The notes under the pieces: model-generated
Databases searched by the model: none
Told to the model about the DNA's origin: nothing
What the model saw: only the letters and a program-made list of their open reading frames with translations
In this document: in pieces, positions 31,259 to 39,267 of the stretch
Layout: each line of letters starts with the position of its first letter
Position numbering within the stretch: the stretch's first letter is position 1
Position numbers and translations under genes: made by a program
From: Actinomadura xylanilytica
GTDB lineage: Bacteria > Actinomycetota > Actinomycetes > Streptosporangiales > Streptosporangiaceae
Reading direction: 5' to 3'
Assembly: GCF_030283145.1 (NCBI RefSeq)
Contig: NZ_JASNWE010000001.1
Coordinates: 434,001-498,000 of the forward strand
DNA: 64,000 nt

Positions 31259-33042
31259 CGACGACGACATTGAACGAGGTCGCCGCCGACGAGGGGGCGC
31301 TGAGCACGCTGCGGCGCGGCCTGCGGCTGAGCCCGGAGTTCCGGGCGGGGCTGACCGGGACCCTGCTGCTGGCCCTGGTGGCGACGGCGGGACGCGTCGT
31401 CGTCCCGATCGCGGTGCAGCAGACCCTCGACAAGGGGCTGAGCGACACGGGCGCCCCCCACACGGCGTTCATCCGCACGGCGGTGCTGCTGTGCGCCGTG
31501 GCGGTGCTGGTGACGGCGGTGAGCGCGTACGCGATGAACGTGCGGCTGTACAAGACCACTGAGGGCGGGCTCGCGGCGCTGCGGGTCAAGGCGTTCCGGC
31601 ACGTGCACGACCTGTCCATGCTCACCCAGAACGGGGAGCGGCGCGGCGCGCTGGTGTCGCGGGTGACCGGCGACGTCGACCAGATCAGCCAGTTCATGCA
31701 GTTCGGCGGACTGATGATCATCGTGTCGCTGGGGCAGCTCGCGGTGGCCAGCGTGCTGATGCTGGTGTACTCCTGGCCGCTGGCGCTGCTGGTGTGGGCC
31801 GCGTTCCTGCCGCTGACGTTCGCGCTGCGCCGCTTCCAGCGGCTGGTGTCGGCCGCCTACACGCGGGTCCGCGAGCGGATGGGCGACCTGCTGGCCGCGG
31901 TCAGCGAGTCGGTGGTCGGCGCGCCGGTGATCCGCGCGTACGCGTCGGAGGAGCGCACCGCCGAGCGGGTGGACGCGACCGTCGACGAGCACCGCAGGGC
32001 GCAGACGCGGGCGCAGGGGCTGGTCGCGATGACCTTCCCCACCAGCGAGATGGTCGCCGCCGCCGCGACCGCCGCGGTCGTGGTGGCGGGCACGCTGCTG
32101 GGGGTGGGCGGGCACCTGACGGCCGGCGAGCTGGTGGCGTTCCTGTTCCTGGTGACGCTGTTCGTCAGCCCGATGCAGACCGCCACCGAGACCCTCAACG
32201 AGGCGCAGAACGCGATCGCCGGATGGCGCCGGGTGCTCGGGGTGCTGGACACCGTCCCCGACGTCGCCGACCCCGGCGAGGCGGGCCAGACGCTGCCGCG
32301 CGGCCCGATCGAGGTGCGCTTCGAGGAGGTCGGGTTCGCCTACCCGGGCGGGCCGCCGGTGCTGCACGGGGTGAACGCGGCGATCGCGCCGCGCAGCCGG
32401 GTCGCGATCGTCGGGCAGACCGGGTCGGGCAAGACGACGCTCGCCAAGCTGCTGACCCGGCTGATGGACCCGGTGTCCGGCCGGGTCCTGGTCGACGGCG
32501 TCCCGCTGGACCGGGTCCGGTTCTCGTCCCTGCGGGAGCGGGTCGTGATGGTGCCGCAGGACGGGTTCCTGTTCGACGCGACGCTGGCCGACAACGTCCG
32601 GTACGGCAGGCCCGGCGCGACCGACGGCGAGCTGGCCGCGGCGATCGCCGAGCTCGGGCTGGCCGACTGGCTGGACGGGCTGCCGCGCGGCCTGGACACG
32701 CCGGTCGGGCAGCGCGGCGAGTCCCTGTCTGCGGGCGAGCGGCAGCTCGTCGCCCTCGCCCGCGCGTACGTGGCGGCCCCCGACCTGCTGGTGCTGGACG
32801 AGGCGACCTCGGCTGTCGACCCGGCCACCGAGGTGCGGATCCAGCGCGCCCTGGACGGGGTCACCCGGGGCCGTACCGCGATCTCGATCGCGCACCGGCT
32901 GTCGACCGCGGAGGCGGCCGACGAGGTGATCGTGTTCGACGCGGGCCGGATCGTCCAGCGCGGGCCGCACGCCGAGCTGGTCGCCGTCCCCGGCGTGTAC
33001 GCCGATCTGCACCGGTCCTGGATCGCGCAGCGCTCGATCTGA
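31255..33042 (+). CDS. ABC exporter half, catalytically competent subunit
   Basis: The 595-residue partner of the preceding gene has an exporter membrane domain and an ATPase domain with Walker A GQTGSGKTT, Walker B LLVLDEATSAVD with the catalytic Glu, and switch His in SIAHRLSTAEAAD. Its signature is altered to LSAGERQLVALARAY. Combined with its partner's intact LSGGQ, one full ATPase site forms. GTG 31255 overlaps the preceding stop (GTGA). A strong hairpin follows the stop. Confidence 0.93.
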   Translation: MTTTTLNEVAADEGALSTLRRGLRLSPEFRAGLTGTLLLALVATAGRVVVPIAVQQTLDKGLSDTGAPHTAFIRTAVLLCAVAVLVTAVSAYAMNVRLYKTTEGGLAALRVKAFRHVHDLSMLTQNGERRGALVSRVTGDVDQISQFMQFGGLMIIVSLGQLAVASVLMLVYSWPLALLVWAAFLPLTFALRRFQRLVSAAYTRVRERMGDLLAAVSESVVGAPVIRAYASEERTAERVDATVDEHRRAQTRAQGLVAMTFPTSEMVAAAATAAVVVAGTLLGVGGHLTAGELVAFLFLVTLFVSPMQTATETLNEAQNAIAGWRRVLGVLDTVPDVADPGEAGQTLPRGPIEVRFEEVGFAYPGGPPVLHGVNAAIAPRSRVAIVGQTGSGKTTLAKLLTRLMDPVSGRVLVDGVPLDRVRFSSLRERVVMVPQDGFLFDATLADNVRYGRPGATDGELAAAIAELGLADWLDGLPRGLDTPVGQRGESLSAGERQLVALARAYVAAPDLLVLDEATSAVDPATEVRIQRALDGVTRGRTAISIAHRLSTAEAADEVIVFDAGRIVQRGPHAELVAVPGVYADLHRSWIAQRSI

Positions 33043-33046
33043 GCCG

Positions 33047-33077
33047 CGCCGGGCGCCCGTCCGCGGTGCGCCCGGCG
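33047..33077 (+). terminator. Terminator after the ABC exporter operon
   Basis: CGCCGGGCGC (33047-33056) pairs perfectly with GCGCCCGGCG (33068-33077) across an 11-base loop, starting just after the stop of the second ABC gene and followed by TCGGTTTCC. Confidence 0.75.
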
Positions 33078-33130
33078 TCGGTTTCCGGGGCGGTCCGGAC
33101 TTTCTGCTGTGACGACCTGGGGTAAAGCAC

Positions 33131-33160
33131 TTGCCCGTTATCTGGTCGAGTGCGCATTCT
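33131..33160 (+). promoter_or_regulatory. Promoter of the 33167 gene
   Basis: TTGCCC (33131-33136), an 18-base spacer and CATTCT (33155-33160) lie 6 bases before the GTG start. Transcription would begin at or next to the start codon, giving a leaderless mRNA. Confidence 0.6.
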
Positions 33161-33166
33161 GCTGGG

Positions 33167-34423
33167 GTGAGCAGCTATGAGGTCGTCTTGGAATCAGCGG
33201 GCACGCTGCACGGGCAGCTACAGCGCGGCCTGGGCCGTGCCGCCCGGCGCGCGGCGGACGAGCCGGGCGCGGGCGAGTACGTCTACGACTGCGTCCGCCG
33301 GGATCCGCGCTGGGATCCGCAATGCGAGGATCGGGGGCTCTACTACGCCCGGCTGATGGTGGACCTGGAGTTGCCGGTCGGGCCGGTCGCCGAGCACCTG
33401 TTCGATCCGGCCGACGCCACCGACGACGGCGACTGGCGGGCGCAGCTCGCCCTGGACGTGCTGGCCGACCTGGTGCGGCTCAGCCGCCGCGAGGCGGCCC
33501 TCGTGCTGCGCCAGTACGCCGACGAGGGCGCCCAGTGGTTCGACGCGCTCGACGCCCTGGCGGGGCTGCGCGACCCGTCCCTGACGCTCGGCCTGGAGGG
33601 CCTGGTGGCGGCGCGGTGCGACGACGTCGAGCTCGACCTGCTGGTGGCGGGGCCGCGCAACCCGGTGGTCGAGACCTGGGCGGCGGGGCAGCCGCGGATA
33701 GCCCAGGCCCTGGAGCGGCGCCGGGGCGCCGCCCTGGGCCGCCGTCCCGGCGCCGCGTCGGGACGGCGGGCCGAGCGCAGCGAGACCGAACTCCTCCAGC
33801 TCGCCAGGGGCCGTGACAACGACGCCGTGGCGGCCATCTTCGAGCTCGGGCGCAGACGCGCCCTCGGCCTGCTCGACCTGGCCGAGGAGCTGCTCCCCCA
33901 GCGGCCCAGCAGATTCGGCGGCGCGGTGTGCCGGGCGCTGTGCGAGTACGGGCCCGAGGCGCTCCCCCGCGCACGCGCGTGGGCGACCGCGCGCGGCGGC
34001 TGCGCCGACATGGGGCTGCGCATCCTCGCCCGCCACGGCACCCGGCAGGACATCCCGCTGCTGATGAGCGAGCTGCGCGCGGCGCTCGACCGGCGCGACT
34101 GGTCCGCCGCCGCCGGGCCGATCGAGGGGCTGGGACGGCTGCGCGCGGGCGAGGCCGTCCCGCTGCTGAAGTCCGCCTGGACCGAATCCGCCTACGCCTA
34201 CCTGCGGCCCCGCGTCCTGACGGCGCTGACCCGCACCGCCCCGCACACCGCCGAGTCCTACACCGTTGAGGGGCTGTGGGACTGCGAGGAGAAGGTCCGC
34301 GACGAGGCCGCCCGGTTCGCCCCGCTGACCGACGAGACCCGGATCCGCCTCCAGCGGCTCCAGCACGACGCCGCCGAGGACCATGAGGTCCGCGCCACCT
34401 CCGCCGCGCGGCTCATGACCTAG
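33167..34423 (+). CDS. HEAT-repeat-like protein of unknown function
   Basis: The 418-residue protein looks all-helical, with repeated helical pairs in its second half (AVAAIFELGRRRALGLLDLAEELL, GLRILARHGTRQDIPLLMSEL, AVPLLKSAWTESAYAYLRPRVLTAL) in the style of HEAT repeats. The first part contains EYVYDCVRRDPRWDPQCEDRGLYYARL, seen in actinobacterial proteins of unknown role. There is no signal or membrane segment. GTG 33167 fits the promoter just upstream. Its end overlaps the convergent monooxygenase gene by 11 bases. Confidence 0.7.
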   Translation: MSSYEVVLESAGTLHGQLQRGLGRAARRAADEPGAGEYVYDCVRRDPRWDPQCEDRGLYYARLMVDLELPVGPVAEHLFDPADATDDGDWRAQLALDVLADLVRLSRREAALVLRQYADEGAQWFDALDALAGLRDPSLTLGLEGLVAARCDDVELDLLVAGPRNPVVETWAAGQPRIAQALERRRGAALGRRPGAASGRRAERSETELLQLARGRDNDAVAAIFELGRRRALGLLDLAEELLPQRPSRFGGAVCRALCEYGPEALPRARAWATARGGCADMGLRILARHGTRQDIPLLMSELRAALDRRDWSAAAGPIEGLGRLRAGEAVPLLKSAWTESAYAYLRPRVLTALTRTAPHTAESYTVEGLWDCEEKVRDEAARFAPLTDETRIRLQRLQHDAAEDHEVRATSAARLMT

Positions 34424-35663
34424 GGGCCCCCGCCCCGGCCCGGCGGACGCCGTCGGCGGCGAGCTCTGACAGGTTCATCGCCGCCGCACGGCGCACGGCC
34501 GGGATCTGCCCGGCCCCCCGCAGCAGCAGGTTGCGGACCCACCGCTGGGACGAGCCGTCGAGCGTGGCGGCGCGGGTCAACCGGTCGGTGAAGGCGACCA
34601 CGCCTTCGGCGACCGGACGGCGCGCGGCCTCGTAACCGTCCGGCCCGGCGCCGGGCCGGAGCGCGGCGGTGAGCCGCCCGGCGAGGTCGGCCGCATCCTG
34701 GATGCTGGTGTTCATGCCCTGGCCGCCCAGCGGGCTGTGCACGTGGGCGGCGTCCCCCGCGAGGAAGATCCGGCCGTCCCGGAAGCGGTCGGCGAGACGG
34801 CGGTGCACCCGGAACCGCGAGCTCCACTCGACCTCGGTCACCCTGGCCCGGCTCCTCATCGGCCCGCGCGCGTCCAGGATGGCCCGCACGTCGTCCAACC
34901 TCAGACGCTCGGGCGCCGGGCCAGTGACGGCGGCGACGACCCGGGTGCGACCGCCCGGCAGCGGCGCCACGATGGCGGGCCCGGCGGGCGCGAGGAAGAC
35001 CGCGGCCTCCTCGCGGCCGAGCGCCCACTCCATCCGCACGTCGGCGAGCACGAACGACAGGGGGTAGGCGGAGCCGGTGAAGCCGATGCCCGCGTGCTCG
35101 CGCACGGCGCTGTGCATCCCGTCGGCGCCGACGACGTAGCGGGCGCGGATCGTCTCGCCGGACGCCATGGTGGCGGTGACGCCTCCGGCGTCCTGCTCCA
35201 GGCCCGTCAGCTCGCAAGGGCGGTGGACCCGGCCGCCGAGCGCGGTGAGCCGGTCCAGGAGCACCGCCTCGGTGACGTACTGCGGGACCATCAGCATGTA
35301 GGGGTGCGCCGTGGGCAGGCCGCCGAGGTCGATCGCCAGCAGGATGCGGTCGCGGTCGCGGATGGTGAAGCGCGGCACGATCAGCCCGCGTCCCACCAGC
35401 TCGGCGCCGGCACCGAGGCCGTCCAGGACCTCCATGGTGCGGGCGTGCACGACGATGGCGCGTGAGGTGGTCCCGCGCTCGGCCAGGCGGTCGACCACGA
35501 CGGCGTCCACGCCGCGTGCGGCGAGGCCGGCGGCGAGCGCCAGTCCGGCGGGGCCCGCGCCGACGATCAGCACGTCGGCGCTCGTGGGGAGTGGGGCGGC
35601 CGGGGCGGCCCCGGCGGGGCGGACGGCCGGTTCCGGGATGCGGGGGCCGTTCTGGGTGGACAT
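34413..35663 (-). CDS. FAD-dependent monooxygenase (class A, PHBH fold)
   Basis: The 416-residue flavoprotein has the three class A motifs: ADVLIVGAGPAGLALAAGLA at the start, YVVGADGMHSAVREHAG in the middle, and RIFLAGDAAHVHSPLGGQG near residue 290. Such enzymes hydroxylate aromatic substrates; some inactivate antibiotics such as rifamycins or tetracyclines. ATG 35663 follows GGAGGACGCC. It is divergent from a TetR gene whose putative operators fill the gap, so it is probably induced by its substrate. Confidence 0.88.
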   Translation of the reverse strand: MSTQNGPRIPEPAVRPAGAAPAAPLPTSADVLIVGAGPAGLALAAGLAARGVDAVVVDRLAERGTTSRAIVVHARTMEVLDGLGAGAELVGRGLIVPRFTIRDRDRILLAIDLGGLPTAHPYMLMVPQYVTEAVLLDRLTALGGRVHRPCELTGLEQDAGGVTATMASGETIRARYVVGADGMHSAVREHAGIGFTGSAYPLSFVLADVRMEWALGREEAAVFLAPAGPAIVAPLPGGRTRVVAAVTGPAPERLRLDDVRAILDARGPMRSRARVTEVEWSSRFRVHRRLADRFRDGRIFLAGDAAHVHSPLGGQGMNTSIQDAADLAGRLTAALRPGAGPDGYEAARRPVAEGVVAFTDRLTRAATLDGSSQRWVRNLLLRGAGQIPAVRRAAAMNLSELAADGVRRAGAGAPRS

Positions 35664-35704
35664 GGCGTCCTCCTTCGTCGACGTCCGTTGGCCAACAGCA
35701 GTTT

Positions 35705-35764
35705 GCCAACGGCTGTTGACCTCAACGCTAACCGCCCGCCGGACGTTTGCCAACACCTGTTGGC
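35705..35764. promoter_or_regulatory. Pair of TetR operators between monooxygenase and tetR genes
   Basis: GCCAACACCTGTTGGC (35749-35764) is a perfect 7-bp dyad. GCCAACGGCTGTTGAC (35705-35720) matches it at 13 of 16 positions. A further half-site, GGCCAACAG, lies at 35690-35698. The first box abuts the tetR -10 TATCCT (35765-35770) and the second lies toward the monooxygenase, fitting repression in both directions. Confidence 0.75.
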
Positions 35765-35777
35765 TATCCTTGTCCGG

Positions 35778-36350
35778 ATGGCCTTCACCCAGCGCTCCGA
35801 CCAGACCCGCACGGCGATCCTGACGGCGGCCCGGCGCCGCTTCGCCGCCGACGGCTTCGAACGCGCGACCATCCGCGCCATCGCCGCCGACGCCGGCATC
35901 GACCCGTCGATGGTCATGCGCTACTACGGCAGCAAGGACGGGCTGTTCGCGGCGGCGACCGACATCGACCTGATGGCGCCCGACCTCGGCGCGGTCCCCC
36001 GCGACCAGGTCGGGCAGACTCTGGTCCGGCACTTCGTCGAGCGGTGGGAGGGCAGCCTCTCCGACGAGATGCTGATCGTGCTGTTCCGCTCCTCCGTCAC
36101 CAACGACATCGCCGCCGAGCGGATGCGCACCGTGTTCGGCGTCCAGGTCGCCGGGGCTCTCGCCCCCGTGGTGGCCGACCCGGCCGAGCTGCCCGCGCGG
36201 GCCGGGCTGGTGTCCACCCAGCTCCTCGGGGTGGCGCTGTGCCGCTACATCCTGTGCCTGCCCCCGCTCACCGGCCTCGGCGCGGACGCGCTGATCGCCA
36301 ACATCGGTCCCACCGTCCAGCGCTACCTCACCGAGCCGCTCCCCCGGTGA
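35778..36350 (+). CDS. TetR family regulator
   Basis: The 190-residue repressor has an N-terminal helix-turn-helix (RTAILTAARRRFAADGFERA, then IRAIAADAGIDPSMVMRYYG, SKDGLFAAA) and a TetR-type C-terminal ligand domain. ATG 35778 lies 7 bases after TATCCT, so the transcript is probably leaderless. Its likely target is the divergent monooxygenase gene and itself, through the two palindromes between them. Confidence 0.9.
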   Translation: MAFTQRSDQTRTAILTAARRRFAADGFERATIRAIAADAGIDPSMVMRYYGSKDGLFAAATDIDLMAPDLGAVPRDQVGQTLVRHFVERWEGSLSDEMLIVLFRSSVTNDIAAERMRTVFGVQVAGALAPVVADPAELPARAGLVSTQLLGVALCRYILCLPPLTGLGADALIANIGPTVQRYLTEPLPR

Positions 36351-36452
36351 CGGGACGGGCGCGCGGGTCACCGCCTGGTACTACTTTCCGGCCCCGGACG
36401 TTCGGTCTCAGGGAGGGGGGCCGGCGGGACGGCCGCCCGTAGACTCGGTGCC

Positions 36453-36785
36453 ATGATCTCCCCCGTCCGGCGGAAACTGGCCCTGCTCCCTCTAGTGCTG
36501 CTGCCCCTGGGCACCGTGGCCGCCTGCGGCGGCGAAGGCAGCAAAACCGACTGCGGCGCCCGCTCCTGCACCATCACCTTCGATCGCGGGGTGGACGCCA
36601 ACGCCTCCATCCTCGGCGTCAAGGCCGAGCTGATCGGCGTGGACGGCCGCTCGGTCACCCTGAAGGTGGCCGGGCAGCGGATCACCGTGCCGGTCGGCGA
36701 GAACGAGCAGGCCGACGGCTTCGACGTCTCGGTCCAGTCGGTCACCAAGGACCAGGTGGTCGTGAAGATCGCCAACAACGGCTGA
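36453..36785 (+). CDS. Small lipoprotein of unknown function
   Basis: The 110-residue product has a signal peptide (KLALLPLVLLPLGTVAAC) with lipobox TVAAC followed by GGEGSK, so it should be lipid-anchored outside the membrane. The mature part has two cysteines (TDCGARSCTITFDRG) and a beta-rich C-terminus (ITVPVGENEQADGFDVSVQS). No family recognised. TAGACT (36440-36445) sits 7 bases before the ATG. Confidence 0.8.
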   Translation: MISPVRRKLALLPLVLLPLGTVAACGGEGSKTDCGARSCTITFDRGVDANASILGVKAELIGVDGRSVTLKVAGQRITVPVGENEQADGFDVSVQSVTKDQVVVKIANNG

Positions 36786-36823
36786 CGCCCGGACCGTCGT
36801 CCCCCCCGCGTAGGCTCCCGCGC

Positions 36824-38002
36824 ATGATCGAGATCGACACCGCGCAGCGGCGGGCGCGGCTCGGCCGGCGGCACCGGCTGGCGGCCGGCGACCGCACCGA
36901 CGACGTCCGCGAGATCGTCCGGTCCATGGTGGCGCTGCACGCCAGCGACCCGGCCTCGGTCTTCCTGGCGGTCGCGGCGCGCAGCGTCACGGCGGGCCCC
37001 GGCGCGGTCGAGCGTGCCCTTTACGACGACCGGTCGCTGCTGCGGATGCTGGCGATGCGGCGGACGATGTTCGTGGTGCCGGCCGAGTTCGTCCCGGCCG
37101 TGCAGGCGTCCACCGCCGACGCCCTGGCGGCCAGGCAGCGCCGCACCTACTCCCGGTTCGTCGAGCGGGCCGGCGTCGTCGACGGCGACGCCGCCGCCTG
37201 GTTCGCCGACGTCGAGGAGGCGGCCCACCGGGCGCTGCTGGCCCGCGGCGAGGCGACCGGCGCGCAGCTCAGCGCCGACGAGCCGCGGCTGCGCACCCAG
37301 GTCGACACCTCGCCCGGCAAGCCGTACTCGCGCCCGACCGGCATCACCACCTGGGTCCTGCTGACGCTCGGCTGCGCGGGGCGCATCGCGCGCGGGCGCC
37401 CCAACGGGTCGTGGTCCAGCAGCCAGTACCGGTGGGCGCCGATCGAGACCTGGTTCCCCGGCGGCATCCCCGGCACGCCGCCCGCCGAGGCGCGGGCCGA
37501 GGTCGCCCGGCGCTGGCTGCGCGCGTTCGGCCCCGCCCCCCTGTCGGACCTGAAGTGGTGGACCGGCTGGAGCGCCGGCGACGTCAGGAAGGCCGTCGCC
37601 GCGCTGGACGTCGTCGAGGCCGGCCTCGGCGGGACGACCGGGCTGGTGCTCGCCGACGACACCGAGCCGGTCGCGCCCGCCGAACCGTGGGCGGCGCTGC
37701 TGCCCGCGCTCGACCCGACCCCGATGGGCTGGCAGGACCGCGGCTGGTTCCTCGGCGGACACGGGCCCGCCCTGTTCGACAAGACCGGCAACATCGGCCC
37801 GACCGTATGGTGGGACGGCCGCGTCGTCGGCGGCTGGGCCCAGCGCGCCGATGGCGAGATCGCGGTGCGGCTGCTGGAGGACCCGGGCGCCGAGGCGAAG
37901 GCGTCGATCGAGGCCGAGGCCGCCCGCACCACCGCGTTCTACGCCGACGTCCGCGCCGTCCCCCGGTTCCGCACCCCCCTGGAACGCGAACTGACCGCCT
38001 GA
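36824..38002 (+). CDS. Winged-helix HTH_42 family protein (AlkZ/YcaQ-related)
   Basis: The 392-residue protein belongs to the HTH_42 (PF06224) family, with DDVREIVRSMVALHASDPAS near the start, TSPGKPYSRPTGITTWVLL, WFPGGIPGTPPAEARAEVARRWL and PTPMGWQDRGWFLG. Family members AlkZ and YcaQ are DNA glycosylases using a QxQ or QxD motif; the equivalent place here appears to read HAS, so activity on crosslinks cannot be assumed. TAGGCT (36811-36816) lies 7 bases before the ATG, suggesting a leaderless mRNA. Confidence 0.82.
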   Translation: MIEIDTAQRRARLGRRHRLAAGDRTDDVREIVRSMVALHASDPASVFLAVAARSVTAGPGAVERALYDDRSLLRMLAMRRTMFVVPAEFVPAVQASTADALAARQRRTYSRFVERAGVVDGDAAAWFADVEEAAHRALLARGEATGAQLSADEPRLRTQVDTSPGKPYSRPTGITTWVLLTLGCAGRIARGRPNGSWSSSQYRWAPIETWFPGGIPGTPPAEARAEVARRWLRAFGPAPLSDLKWWTGWSAGDVRKAVAALDVVEAGLGGTTGLVLADDTEPVAPAEPWAALLPALDPTPMGWQDRGWFLGGHGPALFDKTGNIGPTVWWDGRVVGGWAQRADGEIAVRLLEDPGAEAKASIEAEAARTTAFYADVRAVPRFRTPLERELTA

Positions 38003-38019
38003 TCCGCGAAGATGTCGGC

Positions 38020-39177
38020 ATGCCCGCCGAACGGATGCTCCCGAGCCCCGAAGCCGAAGACCTCATCGCCCTGACCCGCGACCTCGCCCGCAGGGAACTG
38101 GCGCCGCGCGCCGCCGCCGCGGAGGAGGCCGGTGCGTTCCCCCGCGAGATGTTCCGGCTGCTCGGCCGGGCCGGGCTGCTCGGCCTGCCCTACCCCGAGG
38201 AGGACGGCGGCGGCGGCCAGCCGTACGAGATCTACCTCCAGGTGCTGGAGGAGATCGCCTCGGTGTGGGCGTCGGTCGCCGTCGGCGTCAGCGTGCACAC
38301 CCTGTCGTGCTTCCCCCTGTCGGCCTACGGCGCCGGCGAGCAGCGCGAGCGGCTGCCCGCCCTGCTGGCCGGCGACCTGCTCGGCGGCTACGCGCTGTCG
38401 GAGGCGCATGCCGGGTCCGACGCGGGCGCGCTCAGCACCCGCGCCGTCCCCGAGGGCGACCACTACCGGATCACCGGCACCAAGACGTGGATCACCCACG
38501 GCGGCGAGGCCGACTTCTACGTCCTCTTCGCGCGCACGTCCGACGACGGGGGCCGCGGCATCTCCTGCTTCCTCACCGAGGGGCGGATGCCGGGCCTGAC
38601 CTTCGGGCCGCCCGAGCGCAAGATGGGCCTCACCGGGTCGACCACCGCGCAGCTCCACTTCGACGGCGCCGCCGTGCCCGCCCGGTGGCGGCTCGGCGCC
38701 GAGGGGCAGGGGTTCCCGATCGCGCTGTCGGCGCTCGACTCCGGGCGGCTCGGCATCGCGGCGTGCGCGGTCGGGCTGGCGCAGGGCGCCCTCGACCACG
38801 CGGTGTCCTACGCGACCGGTCGCGAGCAGTTCGGCCGCCCGATCATCGACAACCAGGGGCTCTCGTTCCTGCTGGCCGACATGGCGGCGGCGGTGGAGTC
38901 GGCGCGCGCGACCTATCTGGACGCCGCCCGCCGCAAAGACCGCGGGCTGCCGTTCGCGCGGCAGGCGTCGATCGCCAAGCTCGTCGCGACGGACGCGGCG
39001 ATGAAGGTGACGGTCGACGCGGTCCAGGTGCTCGGCGGCTACGGGTACACCCGCGACTTCCCGGTCGAGCGGCACCTGCGCGAGGCGAAGGTGATGCAGA
39101 TCTTCGAGGGCACCAACCAGATCCAGCGGATGGTCATCGGCCGGCACCTCGCCGCCGACGCCCGGAAGCGGCGCTGA
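38020..39177 (+). CDS. Acyl-CoA dehydrogenase
   Basis: The 385-residue flavoenzyme shows the family plan: helical N-terminus (LLGRAGLLGLPYPEEDGGGGQ), the FAD-binding YALSEAHAGSDAGALSTRA and GTKTWITHGGEADFYVLFAR, and the C-terminal QVLGGYGYTRDFPVERHLRE, MQIFEGTNQIQRMVI containing the usual catalytic Glu. It oxidises an acyl-CoA of unknown chain type and passes electrons to ETF. ATG 38020 is 17 bases after the HTH_42 gene stop, so the two are probably cotranscribed. Confidence 0.93.
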   Translation: MPAERMLPSPEAEDLIALTRDLARRELAPRAAAAEEAGAFPREMFRLLGRAGLLGLPYPEEDGGGGQPYEIYLQVLEEIASVWASVAVGVSVHTLSCFPLSAYGAGEQRERLPALLAGDLLGGYALSEAHAGSDAGALSTRAVPEGDHYRITGTKTWITHGGEADFYVLFARTSDDGGRGISCFLTEGRMPGLTFGPPERKMGLTGSTTAQLHFDGAAVPARWRLGAEGQGFPIALSALDSGRLGIAACAVGLAQGALDHAVSYATGREQFGRPIIDNQGLSFLLADMAAAVESARATYLDAARRKDRGLPFARQASIAKLVATDAAMKVTVDAVQVLGGYGYTRDFPVERHLREAKVMQIFEGTNQIQRMVIGRHLAADARKRR

Positions 39178-39267
39178 CCGCCCCGCGTCCGGGATCGGCC
39201 GGCCCGCCCCCGACCGCGGACCTCCCCTGACCTCCGACCGGGCGTAGCCGGGCGGGGACGCGGGTAG

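Noticed and set aside
39178..39267. Possible c-di-AMP (ydaO) riboswitch before the KimA-like permease
   Set aside because: The gap is only 90 bases and shows none of the conserved riboswitch segments.
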